Positions 28,296 to 37,434 of a DNA stretch of 64,000 nucleotides are shown piece by piece (within the stretch, counting starts at the first letter, position 1; every line of letters begins with the position of its first letter). Under the pieces are notes generated by a model. The model was not told where the DNA came from. It saw only the letters and a list, made by a program, of their open reading frames with translations, and searched no databases. Source of the DNA: Clostridia bacterium (GTDB taxonomy: Bacteria > Bacillota > Peptococcia > DRI-13 > UBA5745); assembly GCA_018436095.1 (NCBI GenBank), contig JAHDMJ010000007.1, positions 186,001-250,000 of the forward strand, given 5' to 3'. A program made the translations under genes and the position numbers.

Positions 28296-29732
28296 TTAAG
28301 CGTCCAGATGAATAGGCGCTTTTTCTTTGGAAATATATTCACCGGTTTCCGGATCCACATATTTAATACTTATCCCTGTATAGGCAAAAATCAGGGAGAT
28401 TATAGGGCAGAGATAGCACAAGAAAACAAAAGGAATGTATTGACCGTAGGTTACGCCCAAGGTACCGGCAAAAAATACGGCGTTTGTATGCCAGGGCATC
28501 AAGGTGCCTCCCATAGTACTGGTATCTTCCATGGTCCGGGAAAGGATCTCAGGAGCAACTCCCTTTTCTCTGTATAAAGGAGCCATCAGTTTACCGGTAA
28601 TAACCTGAGCCATAGACATGGTACTGCCTACAGCGCTGGATAAATAGGACACGCCCATGGTTGCCCAGGTCAAACGGGGTAAGGTAGTTATCTTTTTTAC
28701 CATTATCTTTAAGAAATTACCCAGAACACCCATCTTTTCCAGCATACCGCCCAGTCCCATGCCAAAAATCATAATATATACAACGTCCATCATGCTGCTG
28801 GCGCCGCCCCGGTTCAGCAGCCTCTCAATGAGAAAGATTTCGGACTTAATGCTAAACCCTTTGTGCATAGCGTTAATAACCTCTTTGATTCCGGCTCCCT
28901 GGGTAATCATGGCCAGAATACCGCCGAATATGGCGCCGATCAAAATCGTCGGCAGGGCCGGCATTCTAAACACTAGCAAAACAATGATAAGAATAACCGG
29001 CAACAGAGCAATGAAACCAATATTGAAAATATCCTGAAGCCCTGCTAAATATTCTGTAATTACCGAGGGATCATAAGCGCTTGCAGAGTAACGCATACCC
29101 AAAACATAATACAAAACCATACAAATAAGCCAGGCCGGGATGGTATTCCACATCATCGCGCCGATATGCTTGAATAATTCACCGCCGGCCATAGCCGGGC
29201 ACAAGTTGGTGGTGTCGGAGAAGGGCGACATTTTATCACCGAATAAAGCGCCGGAAATTACAGCTCCGGCAATCAGCCCCGGGGGAAATCCCATACTCAT
29301 GCCGATTCCCATCATGGCAAGACCGGCAGAACCGGCGGAACCATAAGACGTACCGGTGGCCAGAGAAAGCAGGGAGCACAGGACCAAGGTGGCGGGCAAA
29401 AAGATTGCAGGGCTGATAATTTTCAGTCCATAATAAATAATGCTTGGAACGGTTCCCGAAAGTATCCATGTGCCAATTAATGCCCCTACGGCGACGACAA
29501 TCAATACGGAGCCAAAGCCGTCCTTTATAGCCTCAACCGCATAATTTTGAAGAGTTTGCCACTTGATTTTACGAATTAATGAGTATAGAAAAAGTACAAA
29601 CCAGCATAGCAACAAAGGGATAACCAAAGATAAGCCCAGGCGCACGCAAACCACAATGATTGCGATGATTGCCAACATAATAGCAATAGAATCGGCAAAA
29701 GAAACCTGCATGCTATCAGTATGATCCTTCAT
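28296..29732 (-). CDS. nhaC: Na+/H+ antiporter, NhaC family
   Basis: 478 residues with about eleven to twelve membrane helices. Typical NhaC stretches: 'AVGALIGTWILSGTVPSIIYYG', 'LLSLATGTSYGSAGSAGLAM', 'AGAVISGALFGDKMSPFSDTT' (conserved D-K-M-S-P), 'TMEDTSTMGGTLMPWHTNAV'. AGGAGG before ATG 29732. Same strand as, and 35 bases downstream of, the sigma-54 activator. Some NhaC-family proteins exchange organic acids with Na+, so the substrate could be other than protons. Confidence 0.92.
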   Translation of the reverse strand: MKDHTDSMQVSFADSIAIMLAIIAIIVVCVRLGLSLVIPLLLCWFVLFLYSLIRKIKWQTLQNYAVEAIKDGFGSVLIVVAVGALIGTWILSGTVPSIIYYGLKIISPAIFLPATLVLCSLLSLATGTSYGSAGSAGLAMMGIGMSMGFPPGLIAGAVISGALFGDKMSPFSDTTNLCPAMAGGELFKHIGAMMWNTIPAWLICMVLYYVLGMRYSASAYDPSVITEYLAGLQDIFNIGFIALLPVILIIVLLVFRMPALPTILIGAIFGGILAMITQGAGIKEVINAMHKGFSIKSEIFLIERLLNRGGASSMMDVVYIMIFGMGLGGMLEKMGVLGNFLKIMVKKITTLPRLTWATMGVSYLSSAVGSTMSMAQVITGKLMAPLYREKGVAPEILSRTMEDTSTMGGTLMPWHTNAVFFAGTLGVTYGQYIPFVFLCYLCPIISLIFAYTGISIKYVDPETGEYISKEKAPIHLDA

Positions 29733-29767
29733 AACGTCCTCCTTCGTTTTTTTTAAACTTTTCCAAC

Positions 29768-31894
29768 TTAAGATACACTAGCGGAGCTCCTTCCAGGTTT
29801 TTGATTGCGCAGATACTGTAATCCGGATTCCGTCAGGCTGGTACCCCGGCCAACTACCGATTCCACCATTTTCAAGGCCTGCAGTCCATTGAGAATGCTT
29901 TTGATCCGGTAAGCCGTATATTCTCTGCCCCATTGGCGGCAGTATGCCTGCAAGTGCTGCTGACTAATCAGCCTGCCTTCTAAAGACAACTGATAAAGAG
30001 CCTCCAGAATAAAACGTCCCTCACGGCTGACTATTTTTTCTTCCATAGCGCAGGTTAAAGGTTTATCCTCAAGAGGCATAAGATCGGGGATTTGCTTTTG
30101 ATCGATTGCCGCAAGCTCCCCGAAAAGGCCCTGACTTTGGCGCATCATATACCCACGGATTTTATCCGTCAGTAAAGGTTTTTTTCCATGAAGAATATGG
30201 TTAGTCAGGTACTCGCAAAGATTTTGCAGCTCTCTTACATTGCCGGGCCATTCGTAGCTTTGCAAAAGTTCATTAACTTCCTGGCTAATATTAACCATGG
30301 CACAATCATGCAGAGCCAGATGCTTCTTTAAAAAGAAGTGAAAAAGCAAAGGAATATCGGCTTTACGTTGCCTCAAGGCGGGAAGATGAACAAAAAGTAC
30401 GTTCAGCCGGTAATATAAGTCGTTACGAAACCGTTTTTCTTTGATCAGTGCCGGCAAATCCTGATTGGTAGCGGCAATGATTCTGATATTGACATGAATA
30501 GGCTGGCGGCCGGCTACCCGGAGAATAGTTTTTTCCTGAATGACCCTCAAAAGCTTTTGCTGGATGGAGAGCGGAGCATCGCCGATCTCATCCAAAAATA
30601 AGGTGCCATTATGGGCCAGCTCAATAAGTCCGATCTTACCGTGGCGGCAGGCTCCGGTAAAAGCTCCCTCATCGTAGCCAAAAAGCTCGCTTTCCAGCAG
30701 CGACTCGCTGATGGCCCCGCAATTAAAGGCTACAAAGGGGCCCCGGCAAAAAGGAGACTCGTTATGGATTGCCTGGGCCATGATTTCTTTGCCCGTACCG
30801 CTTTCACCGGTGATTAAAATATTGGATAAGCTGTTTGCCATTTGCCGGGCGCTTTCGATTACCTGCTGCATGTTTTTATCTATGCATAAAATATCTTGAA
30901 AAGTGTGGTTGGTACTGTGGCCTTGAGCCTTCTGATACGTGCAGTAGTTCACATCTATTTTGCGAATCAAAGCAATATCTTTTAGAATCAAAAGCCTGAC
31001 CTTTCTATTGCCGTCGTAAATTTTACGAACCTCCACCTGCAGCTCCCGGTTTTCCTGCTGCAGGAAGAATACTCCGTTTTCTTTCCCTTTAATTGCTTCG
31101 GTAAGCCAATCCGGCAGAGATTCTTTCAGCGGGTCCTTTTGCAGAACCTGCCGAACCATATCGTTACAAAAAGCGACTTTAAAGTTGGCTGCCCCTTTCC
31201 CCTGGTACTCCAAAACCAAAACCCCGTCGTCAAAGCCTTCCACTATTGCTGCCAACTGGGCCTGCAATACACTGTTCTTGTACCTTTCACCATTTAAATT
31301 CATAATGGTTTGCACGCTGGTTTTTACATAGCGGCTGGTGATCAGCTCATCCACGATAATCCGCCCCGTAAAAAAATGCAGGATCTCCGCCACCGTCAAC
31401 AGATTGATTTGACGGGTGCCGATGTCGTAGACGTGAGGAATCCGTTCCAAGACGGGATCAAACTCCCCCAGCGTAATGGCATACCGAAATTCCCGGGAAA
31501 GAGGCTCATGAGGATTATAGGGGAAAAAATGATATTGATTAATGCCGAAAGTGGCAAGCTCCGTTATTACCTCCCGGGCATTTTCATAAATATTATTGAC
31601 AACAAGAACATCGTTGCCTTCCGGTATTTCCATGAGTAAATGGATATAGGATAAGTCCAAATTCCGCTTAGCCACAAGGCAGGGGCAATCCGGCGCCAAT
31701 AAGGGCCGGCAGCGGGCCTCAATAAAACTGGTGGTGATCAGCACAAGATCATCCCGGAAGTTGCCGCCGGAGGGCATTTCTTCGTAGCAATAAGAGGTGA
31801 TCCGAACCTGGTGGCCGATTAGATCGGTAAGTTGCCTAAAAGCATCCTCCTTGGCTTTTGCGCTGATGGATATGGTGGTAATGGAGCCTAACAC
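29768..31894 (-). CDS. Sigma-54-dependent transcriptional activator with PrpR_N sensor
   Basis: 708 residues. PrpR_N-like sensor (about 1-200), a PAS-like segment (about 215-310: 'AAIVEGFDDGVLVLEYQG'), AAA+ domain with Walker A 'GESGTGKE', the sigma-54 contact loop 'GAFTGA', Walker B 'GTLFLDEIGD' and the arginine-finger region. Unusually, the C-terminus ('YRIKSILNGLQALKMVESVVG') looks like a winged helix rather than the common Fis-type helix-turn-helix. GTG start at 31894 with AGGAGG at 7 bases. Divergent from the SDR operon that carries a sigma-54 promoter, which it most likely controls. Confidence 0.93.
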   Translation of the reverse strand: MLGSITTISISAKAKEDAFRQLTDLIGHQVRITSYCYEEMPSGGNFRDDLVLITTSFIEARCRPLLAPDCPCLVAKRNLDLSYIHLLMEIPEGNDVLVVNNIYENAREVITELATFGINQYHFFPYNPHEPLSREFRYAITLGEFDPVLERIPHVYDIGTRQINLLTVAEILHFFTGRIIVDELITSRYVKTSVQTIMNLNGERYKNSVLQAQLAAIVEGFDDGVLVLEYQGKGAANFKVAFCNDMVRQVLQKDPLKESLPDWLTEAIKGKENGVFFLQQENRELQVEVRKIYDGNRKVRLLILKDIALIRKIDVNYCTYQKAQGHSTNHTFQDILCIDKNMQQVIESARQMANSLSNILITGESGTGKEIMAQAIHNESPFCRGPFVAFNCGAISESLLESELFGYDEGAFTGACRHGKIGLIELAHNGTLFLDEIGDAPLSIQQKLLRVIQEKTILRVAGRQPIHVNIRIIAATNQDLPALIKEKRFRNDLYYRLNVLFVHLPALRQRKADIPLLFHFFLKKHLALHDCAMVNISQEVNELLQSYEWPGNVRELQNLCEYLTNHILHGKKPLLTDKIRGYMMRQSQGLFGELAAIDQKQIPDLMPLEDKPLTCAMEEKIVSREGRFILEALYQLSLEGRLISQQHLQAYCRQWGREYTAYRIKSILNGLQALKMVESVVGRGTSLTESGLQYLRNQKPGRSSASVS

Positions 31895-32022
31895 AAAATC
31901 TCCTCCTATGGCGACATTGATGGCTCTGCCTTAACTTAATTAGCAATAATCGTGCCAAAATCAAGAGAGGCCAAGTGACGAGGTTTCCGGGAAATCAATA
32001 CCGGCATTCACTTTAAAATAGC

Positions 32023-32062
32023 TTCAATTTCGCCTAAATTTATTTTCAATTTGCCTAATTTA
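32023..32062 (+). promoter_or_regulatory. Candidate activator binding sites (two direct repeats, 21 bp apart)
   Basis: TTCAATTTCGCCTAAATTTA (from 32023) and TTCAATTTGCCTAATTTA (from 32045); the GCCTAA cores are 21 bp apart, two helical turns. They lie about 130-160 bp before the -12 element, a usual enhancer distance. Assignment to the PrpR-type activator is inference. Confidence 0.55.
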
Positions 32063-32096
32063 TATTATGAATTTTTGTCTATCTCAAGACATAAAT

Positions 32097-32128
32097 AAAA
32101 AGCTCTGATCAATCAATCAGAGCTTTTT
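32097..32128. terminator. Perfect hairpin with A5/T5 ends in the divergent region
   Basis: AAAAAGCTCTGAT and ATCAGAGCTTTTT pair over 13 bp. Terminator shape, yet it sits upstream of the sigma-54 promoter, where it may insulate the SDR operon from read-through. Confidence 0.7.
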
Positions 32129-32188
32129 GCCTGACCGGATAATGGTTGGAGAAAAAGACGACGGGTATTTTTCGGCCGCCCAAAATGG

Positions 32189-32204
32189 TGGCACGATATT
32201 TGCA
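32189..32204 (+). promoter_or_regulatory. Sigma-54 promoter (-24/-12)
   Basis: TGGCAC - GATAT - TTGCA, a full match to the TGGCAC-N5-TTGCA consensus, about 45 bases before the SDR start. The divergent activator gene with GAFTGA supports it. Confidence 0.92.
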
Positions 32205-32247
32205 TTTAACACGGGCGAGAGAAATATGTGGCAAGGAGGCAGGCGGG

Positions 32248-33051
32248 TTGGGCAAGGAAATGAAAGGAAAAGTGGTAGCAATCACCGGCGGCGGTTCCGG
32301 CATCGGCAAAGCAATGGCCTTAGAATATGCTGCTGCCGGAGCTGATTTGGCTATCTGCGGCAGGACCGGGGAGAAACTGCGGCTGTCAGCAGAGCAAATC
32401 AAAGCCCTGGGCGTCAGAACATATTGGCAAACCGTAAATGTGGCTAATATTAAAGAAATAAATAGCTTTGCGCAAAATATTATTAAAAATTTGGGTTCTC
32501 TTGACGTCTGGGTAAATAATGCCGGTATAGACACGCCGGGGCTGGTAGGCTGGCAAAGTGTTACCGAAGAACTTTGGGATGAGATGATGGCCATCGACCT
32601 TAAAGCCGTTTTCTTTGGCTGTCAGGCGGCGGCAAAGGAAATGAGCCATAAAGGGGGCGTCATCATTAATATATCTTCTTTTGCTTCTCAAATCCCCACT
32701 GCCGGCCGGGCAGTTTATTCCTGCGCCAAGGCGGCTGTCAATAATCTAACGAAAACCCTGGCGGGGGAAATGGCTCCTTACGGCATCCGGGTTTTATCTA
32801 TTATTCCCGGCTATATCAAAACAGAAATGACCTCCGAAGGAATAAAAACACGATACGAAGAACTGGTAAGCGCCATTGCCGCCGGCAGGCTGGGCGAAGC
32901 GGAAGACTTGACAAAAACGGCGGTTTTTCTCTCCGGGGAGGGGGCTTCTTACATTACCGGCGTTAATATTGAGATCAGCGGCGGCAAATTTTCAGTTCAA
33001 AATCCTCTTTGGAGCTGGCAGCAGAAAGAAAAATATTTAAGATCTAATTAA
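32248..33051 (+). CDS. SDR family oxidoreductase
   Basis: 267 residues. NAD(P) site 'VVAITGGGSGIGKAMALEYA', 'VWVNNAGIDTPG', catalytic Ser in 'IINISSFASQIPT', and Y-x-x-x-K in 'AVYSCAKAAVNNL'. TTG 32248 has AAGGAGG at 8 bases and lies downstream of the sigma-54 start site; the longer frame from 32146 would begin upstream of the promoter. Stop is followed closely by the 2-hydroxyacid dehydrogenase gene. Substrate unknown; likely a hydroxy or keto acid/alcohol handled with the next gene. Confidence 0.9.
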   Translation: MGKEMKGKVVAITGGGSGIGKAMALEYAAAGADLAICGRTGEKLRLSAEQIKALGVRTYWQTVNVANIKEINSFAQNIIKNLGSLDVWVNNAGIDTPGLVGWQSVTEELWDEMMAIDLKAVFFGCQAAAKEMSHKGGVIINISSFASQIPTAGRAVYSCAKAAVNNLTKTLAGEMAPYGIRVLSIIPGYIKTEMTSEGIKTRYEELVSAIAAGRLGEAEDLTKTAVFLSGEGASYITGVNIEISGGKFSVQNPLWSWQQKEKYLRSN

Positions 33052-33077
33052 TGCTTGCGTCGAAAGGAGACAGGATA

Positions 33078-34058
33078 ATGGCAGAAAAAATAAAGGTTTT
33101 GCTGACGGAGCCAATCAGGCCTGCGGGTATGGCATATCTGACGAAAGAGGCGGAGGTTGTTATCGCTCCTGATCCCTCTGCGGCAAGCGCCGCTGCTTTG
33201 GCATACGATTGCCAGGCTATTATCAGCCGCAATACCAAGGTGGATAAGCAGATTTTTTCCCGTTCACCAAAGCTTAAAGTAGTGGCCTCCCATGGTGTGG
33301 GTACAGATCACATCGACGTACAGGAGGCTACCCAGCGGGGTATCTGCGTGGTAAACACCCCCGGCGCTAACGCCGAATCCGTAGCTGAGCTGACAGCCGG
33401 CTTTATGCTGATGCTGAGCAGAAAAATACGGGATGCAGACCTGGCCCTGCGGTTAGAACGGGACTACTATTCCCGCAATCAATGGATCGGCAAAGATTTG
33501 TACGGCAAATCAGTGTTCATCGTAGGAATGGGCGCCATCGGCCGAAAGCTGGCCAGAATCTGCAAATTGGGTTTTGGTATGGAGGCCTTCGGCTATGATC
33601 CTTTTTTGAATAAAGATCAGATGGCTCAGACAGGCGTAATAAAAGCGGAAACTTTAGAAGAGGGTTTGGCCCTGGCCGATTTCGTATCTTTAAATTGTCC
33701 TTATACCGATGACATGTATCATATGATAGATAGCCGCCGTTTGGCATTGATGAAAAAAACAGCCTGCCTGATTAATTGTGCCCGGGGTCCTTTGGTAGAC
33801 GAGAAAGCGCTGATTGCGGCACTCAGCGATGGCGCCATCGCCGGAGCGGCAGTGGACGTTTTTGAAAAAGAACCACCCAATCGGGATAATCCTTTGTTTG
33901 ATTGCCCCAACCTCATCGCTACGCCCCATATTGGCGCTAATGCCGAAGACAGTATAGACAATATGTCTTTATACTCTTCTATGGATGTTATTGCCGTAAT
34001 CAGAAAAGAGTACGATAAAGCCCGTATTGTTAATCCTCAGGCTATTTCTATAGAATAA
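33078..34058 (+). CDS. D-isomer 2-hydroxyacid dehydrogenase (SerA-like)
   Basis: 326 residues. Substrate-domain 'VVASHGVGTDHIDVQEATQR', NAD site 'IVGMGAIGRKLARICKLGFG', catalytic Arg in 'LINCARGPLVDEKAL', Glu in 'VDVFEKEPP', His in 'IATPHIGANAEDS'. It lacks the ACT/ASB regulatory domains of long SerA forms. ATG 33078 with AAAGGAG. Second gene of the sigma-54 operon, so a catabolic or alternative role is more likely than serine synthesis (inference). Confidence 0.9.
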   Translation: MAEKIKVLLTEPIRPAGMAYLTKEAEVVIAPDPSAASAAALAYDCQAIISRNTKVDKQIFSRSPKLKVVASHGVGTDHIDVQEATQRGICVVNTPGANAESVAELTAGFMLMLSRKIRDADLALRLERDYYSRNQWIGKDLYGKSVFIVGMGAIGRKLARICKLGFGMEAFGYDPFLNKDQMAQTGVIKAETLEEGLALADFVSLNCPYTDDMYHMIDSRRLALMKKTACLINCARGPLVDEKALIAALSDGAIAGAAVDVFEKEPPNRDNPLFDCPNLIATPHIGANAEDSIDNMSLYSSMDVIAVIRKEYDKARIVNPQAISIE

Positions 34059-34089
34059 TAATATTGCTTAATGGATTTCCGCCAAAAAA

Positions 34090-34141
34090 TGCGCTCTCCA
34101 CACCGTTTGCAGTATACTGTACTGCCGGCTTGAAGAGCGCA
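34090..34141 (-). terminator. Terminator after the second acetolactate synthase gene
   Basis: TGCGCTCT (34090-34097) and AGAGCGCA (34134-34141) pair; on the minus strand TTTTTT follows. It serves the ilv operon and may also stop the convergent dehydrogenase transcript. Confidence 0.7.
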
Positions 34142-34161
34142 CTTTGTTTGTTCTTATGGCT

Positions 34162-35859
34162 TTATAGGTTTTCTTCTATCCCTTCCATCTGGCTCAGGCA
34201 ATTGCCGCCTAAAACCATAGGCAAGACGTTTTCCTCATAGGCCACCCGGGCTTCCAGTACGGCCATGCCGGGATCGGCCAGGAAATCAGCCAGAGCCTGG
34301 CTCAAGTCCTCTTCCCGGGTAACCAGGTAATGACTGCCGCCATAAGCTTTCATCAGGCAGCCGAAATCCGGATTGTCCGTAAATTGAACGGCAGCGTACC
34401 GCTGGCCGCAGTAAAAGTCTTGCAACTGTTTAACCATTCCTAAGTAGGAATTGTTCAGCAAGAGAATCTTAATGGGCAGTTTTTGCTCTTTGGCAGTGCC
34501 CAGCTCCGGCAATCCCATCTGGAAGCTGCCGTCGCCGGTGACGGCTACCACCAAATCCTTGGGGCAAGCCATCTGAGCGCCGATAGCCGCAGGAATTCCA
34601 TAACCCATGGCTCCCAGGCCGCCGGAGGAAATGAAGCCTCGAGGCCGCCGGTGGGACAGCCGCTGGGCCGCCCAAAGCTGGTGCTGGCCCACATCGGTGG
34701 TCACAATAGCCTGAGCCGGCAAAACCTTAGCCAGAGACTCCATGACGGTGATGGGCGACAGCCCTTCCGCCCGGCAGGCCGGCGCCTTCACGGCCTTAAG
34801 CTGGGCTATCTCCGCCAGCCACTCCTGATGCTGAACCGGCTCCAGTTTTTCTAAAATCTGATTGAGAACGATTTTTAAATCCCCCACCAAAGGTATATCC
34901 ACCCGGAGATTTTTGCCGATTTCCGCCGGATCTACGTCGATGTGAATGATTTTGGCATTGGGAGCAAAACCTTCCACATCGCAGCTCAAGCGGTCGCTGA
35001 ACCGGGTACCCAGGCCAACCAGCAAATCCGCCCTTTGAATAGCCAGATTAGCCGCCGGCAAACCGTGAACTCCTGCCAAGCCCAAGGCCAAAGGATGATC
35101 GAGAGAAATACTGCTCAGGCCCATCAGCGTATTGGCCACAGGAGTCTGCTGGCTTTCCGCCAACTGCCGCAGCTCATCCCAGCTTTCCGAGCCTAAGATA
35201 CCACCGCCGGCCAGGATCAGCGGTCTTTTGGCTTCCGCCAATAGCCGTATCACCTGCTTGATCTGGCCCGTATGGCCTTTCAAGTTTGGCTTGTAGCCCC
35301 GGAGATCTATGGAAGCCACTTCTTTGATTTTTGAAGAGGCCTTAGCCACATCCCTGGGAAAATCCAACACCACCGGCCCCGGCCGGCCGGCGGAGGCAAC
35401 ATAAAAAGCCTCTTTGACCGTCTGGGCCACAGCATTAACATCTTTAATCAGGTAGTTATGCTTGGTAATGGGATCGGTGATACCGGTGACGTCTACCTCC
35501 TGAAAGGCATCTGTTCCCACCATGCTGGTGGCTACCTGACCGGTGATCGCAATCAGCGGGATAGAGTCCATGCTGGCGGCGGCGATGCCAGTGACTAAGT
35601 TTGTAGCACCGGGGCCGGAGGTCACCAGGCAAACGCCGGGCTTACCGGTTATTCTGGCATAGCCGCTTGCTTCATGGGCTGCTCCCTGCTCATGGCGCAC
35701 CAATACCGTCTTGATAGAAGACTTTTTCAGATAGTCCAATATCTCCAAATTGGCGCCGCCGGGGTAGCTGAACACCATTTCTACATTTTCTCTTTCCAAT
35801 GCTTTTACCAAAATTTCTGCTCCGGTATGCACACCATCACCCGTCCTTATATATCGCAT
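34162..35859 (-). CDS. ilvB: Acetolactate synthase large subunit, second paralogue
   Basis: 565 residues, ThDP enzyme condensing two 2-keto acids. Catalytic Glu in 'LVRHEQGAAHEASGYAR', ThDP/Mg site 'VAVTGDGSFQMGLPELGTA' with 'NNSYLGM', FAD-domain 'LVGLGTRFSDRLS'. At the site where the first paralogue has 'MIHQWQ', this one reads 'MVKQLQ': the Trp known in E. coli AHAS to select 2-ketobutyrate is Leu. So it may prefer pyruvate plus pyruvate (acetolactate). Last gene of ilvD-ilvB-ilvN-ilvC-ilvB; 12 bases after ilvC. Confidence 0.93.
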   Translation of the reverse strand: MRYIRTGDGVHTGAEILVKALERENVEMVFSYPGGANLEILDYLKKSSIKTVLVRHEQGAAHEASGYARITGKPGVCLVTSGPGATNLVTGIAAASMDSIPLIAITGQVATSMVGTDAFQEVDVTGITDPITKHNYLIKDVNAVAQTVKEAFYVASAGRPGPVVLDFPRDVAKASSKIKEVASIDLRGYKPNLKGHTGQIKQVIRLLAEAKRPLILAGGGILGSESWDELRQLAESQQTPVANTLMGLSSISLDHPLALGLAGVHGLPAANLAIQRADLLVGLGTRFSDRLSCDVEGFAPNAKIIHIDVDPAEIGKNLRVDIPLVGDLKIVLNQILEKLEPVQHQEWLAEIAQLKAVKAPACRAEGLSPITVMESLAKVLPAQAIVTTDVGQHQLWAAQRLSHRRPRGFISSGGLGAMGYGIPAAIGAQMACPKDLVVAVTGDGSFQMGLPELGTAKEQKLPIKILLLNNSYLGMVKQLQDFYCGQRYAAVQFTDNPDFGCLMKAYGGSHYLVTREEDLSQALADFLADPGMAVLEARVAYEENVLPMVLGGNCLSQMEGIEENL

Positions 35860-35871
35860 TTGAGCGGCTGC

Positions 35872-36879
35872 TTAAGCCAGCCCTTTTTTGTTTTTCAGCC
35901 AAGGCATATGAGCCCGCAGCTCTTTGCCCACTTGCTCGATCTGATGCTCTTCGCCCATGCGGCGCAAGCTGTTGAGCCTGGGCCGGCCGGCCTGGTTTTC
36001 CAGAATCCATTCTTTGGCGAAGGTGCCGTCCTGAATATCTCTCAGCACGCCTTTCAGCTCTTTCTTTACCGCATCATTGATCAGCCTGGGCCCGGTGATC
36101 AAGTCGCCAAACTCAGCAGTGTCGCTGATGGAGTAGCGCATACCGGAAATACCGTGCTCATAAATCAGATCAGCAATCAGTTTTACTTCATGGAGGCACT
36201 CAAAATAAGCGCTTTCCGGCTGGTAACCGGCTTCCACCAGCGTCTCAAAGGCAGCGGTGATCAAAGCAGTCATACCGCCGCACAAAATGGTCTGTTCGCC
36301 AAAGAGGTCTGTTTCTGTCTCTTCTTTGAAGGTGGTCATCAAAACGCCGGCTTTCGTGGAGCCGATGCCTTTGGCATAAGCCAGACCGATCTGCAAGGCC
36401 TTGCCGGAAGGATCTTGATATACCGCTACCAAAGCGGGCATGCCGACGCCTTCCACATAAACCCGGCGCAGCATATGGCCGGGGCCTTTGGGAGCCACCA
36501 TGATGACATTGACATTTTCCGGGGCAATGATCTGTTTGAAATGAATGGAGAAACCGTGAGAGAACATGATGGTATCGCCGGCTTCCAGATTGGGGGCGAT
36601 ATCTTTTTCGTAGATCTCCTTCTGCTTTTCGTCAGGAGTCAGTATCTGAATGACCTGGGCCTTTTTGGAGGCCTCGGCGGGCTCATATACTTCAAAACCA
36701 TCGGCTTTGGCCACTTCCCAGCGCTTGCTGTCCCGGCGCAATCCGACGATAACATTTAAACCGCTGTCCTTCAGGTTCTGAGCCTGGGCATGGCCCTGGC
36801 TGCCGTAACCGATTACCGCTACCGTCTTACCCTCCAGATAACTGAGATCCGCATCCTGATCATAAAACATTTTTACCAT
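35872..36879 (-). CDS. ilvC: Ketol-acid reductoisomerase
   Basis: 335 residues, class I short form. NADPH site '[19 protein letters not shown]' with 'GLRRDSKRW', catalytic block 'FSHGFSIHF', '[13 protein letters not shown]', and C-terminal Glu-rich substrate residues '[18 protein letters not shown]'. Converts acetolactate and acetohydroxybutyrate to dihydroxy acids. Between ilvN and the second ilvB. Confidence 0.98.
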   Translation of the reverse strand: MVKMFYDQDADLSYLEGKTVAVIGYGSQGHAQAQNLKDSGLNVIVGLRRDSKRWEVAKADGFEVYEPAEASKKAQVIQILTPDEKQKEIYEKDIAPNLEAGDTIMFSHGFSIHFKQIIAPENVNVIMVAPKGPGHMLRRVYVEGVGMPALVAVYQDPSGKALQIGLAYAKGIGSTKAGVLMTTFKEETETDLFGEQTILCGGMTALITAAFETLVEAGYQPESAYFECLHEVKLIADLIYEHGISGMRYSISDTAEFGDLITGPRLINDAVKKELKGVLRDIQDGTFAKEWILENQAGRPRLNSLRRMGEEHQIEQVGKELRAHMPWLKNKKGLA

Positions 36880-36942
36880 TTTTCCATACTTCCTTTCTTA
36901 CTCTATGTGTTTATTTATTACTTTGTTCGATAACCCTTGCCG

Positions 36943-37434
36943 TCATTTGCCCTTATTCCGCTCGCCCCGCACCATGGCTACTTTACCGGTGCGCACCAGC
37001 TCCATAATGCCAAAGGGCCACAGGGAACGGATAATTGCCTGCATCTTTGCTTCGTCACCGGTGGCTTCCACAATCAGAGATTTGCGGCCGATATCTACAA
37101 CCCGGCAGCGGAAAACCTCGGTGATCTGCAGTACCTCCTGACGGGTGCTCTGGTCTGCCGATACCCGGATCAGGCAAAGCTGCCGCTCCACTGTCTCCTC
37201 GTTGGTGATGTCATTGACCTTAATAACATCCACCTGCTTATTTAGCTGCTTACCCACCTGCTCCAGAACCCGGTTGTCCCCTTCCACCACAATGGTCATC
37301 CGCGAAGTGGAACTATCCTCGGTCTCACTGACCACCAGGCTTTCGATGTTGAAGCCCCGGCGGGAAAACAGGCCTGCTACTTTTGACAAAACACCCGGAC
37401 TATTTTCGACTAAAACTGCGAAGGTGTGTTTCAC
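36943..37434 (-). CDS. ilvN: Acetolactate synthase regulatory (small) subunit
   Basis: 163 residues. N-terminal ACT domain 'FAVLVENSPGVLSKVAGLFS' and 'RRGFNIESLVVSETED' (valine-binding), then the second small-subunit domain. GTG 37434 with GGGAGG; its start overlaps the end of the upstream ilvB by 35 bases, so the pair is co-translated. The only small subunit here, possibly shared by both ilvB paralogues. Confidence 0.96.
   Translation of the reverse strand: MKHTFAVLVENSPGVLSKVAGLFSRRGFNIESLVVSETEDSSTSRMTIVVEGDNRVLEQVGKQLNKQVDVIKVNDITNEETVERQLCLIRVSADQSTRQEVLQITEVFRCRVVDIGRKSLIVEATGDEAKMQAIIRSLWPFGIMELVRTGKVAMVRGERNKGK

Noticed and set aside
35674-36759. Plus-strand open frame of 361 codons
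   Set aside because: Antisense shadow of ilvC and the end of ilvB, both certain.
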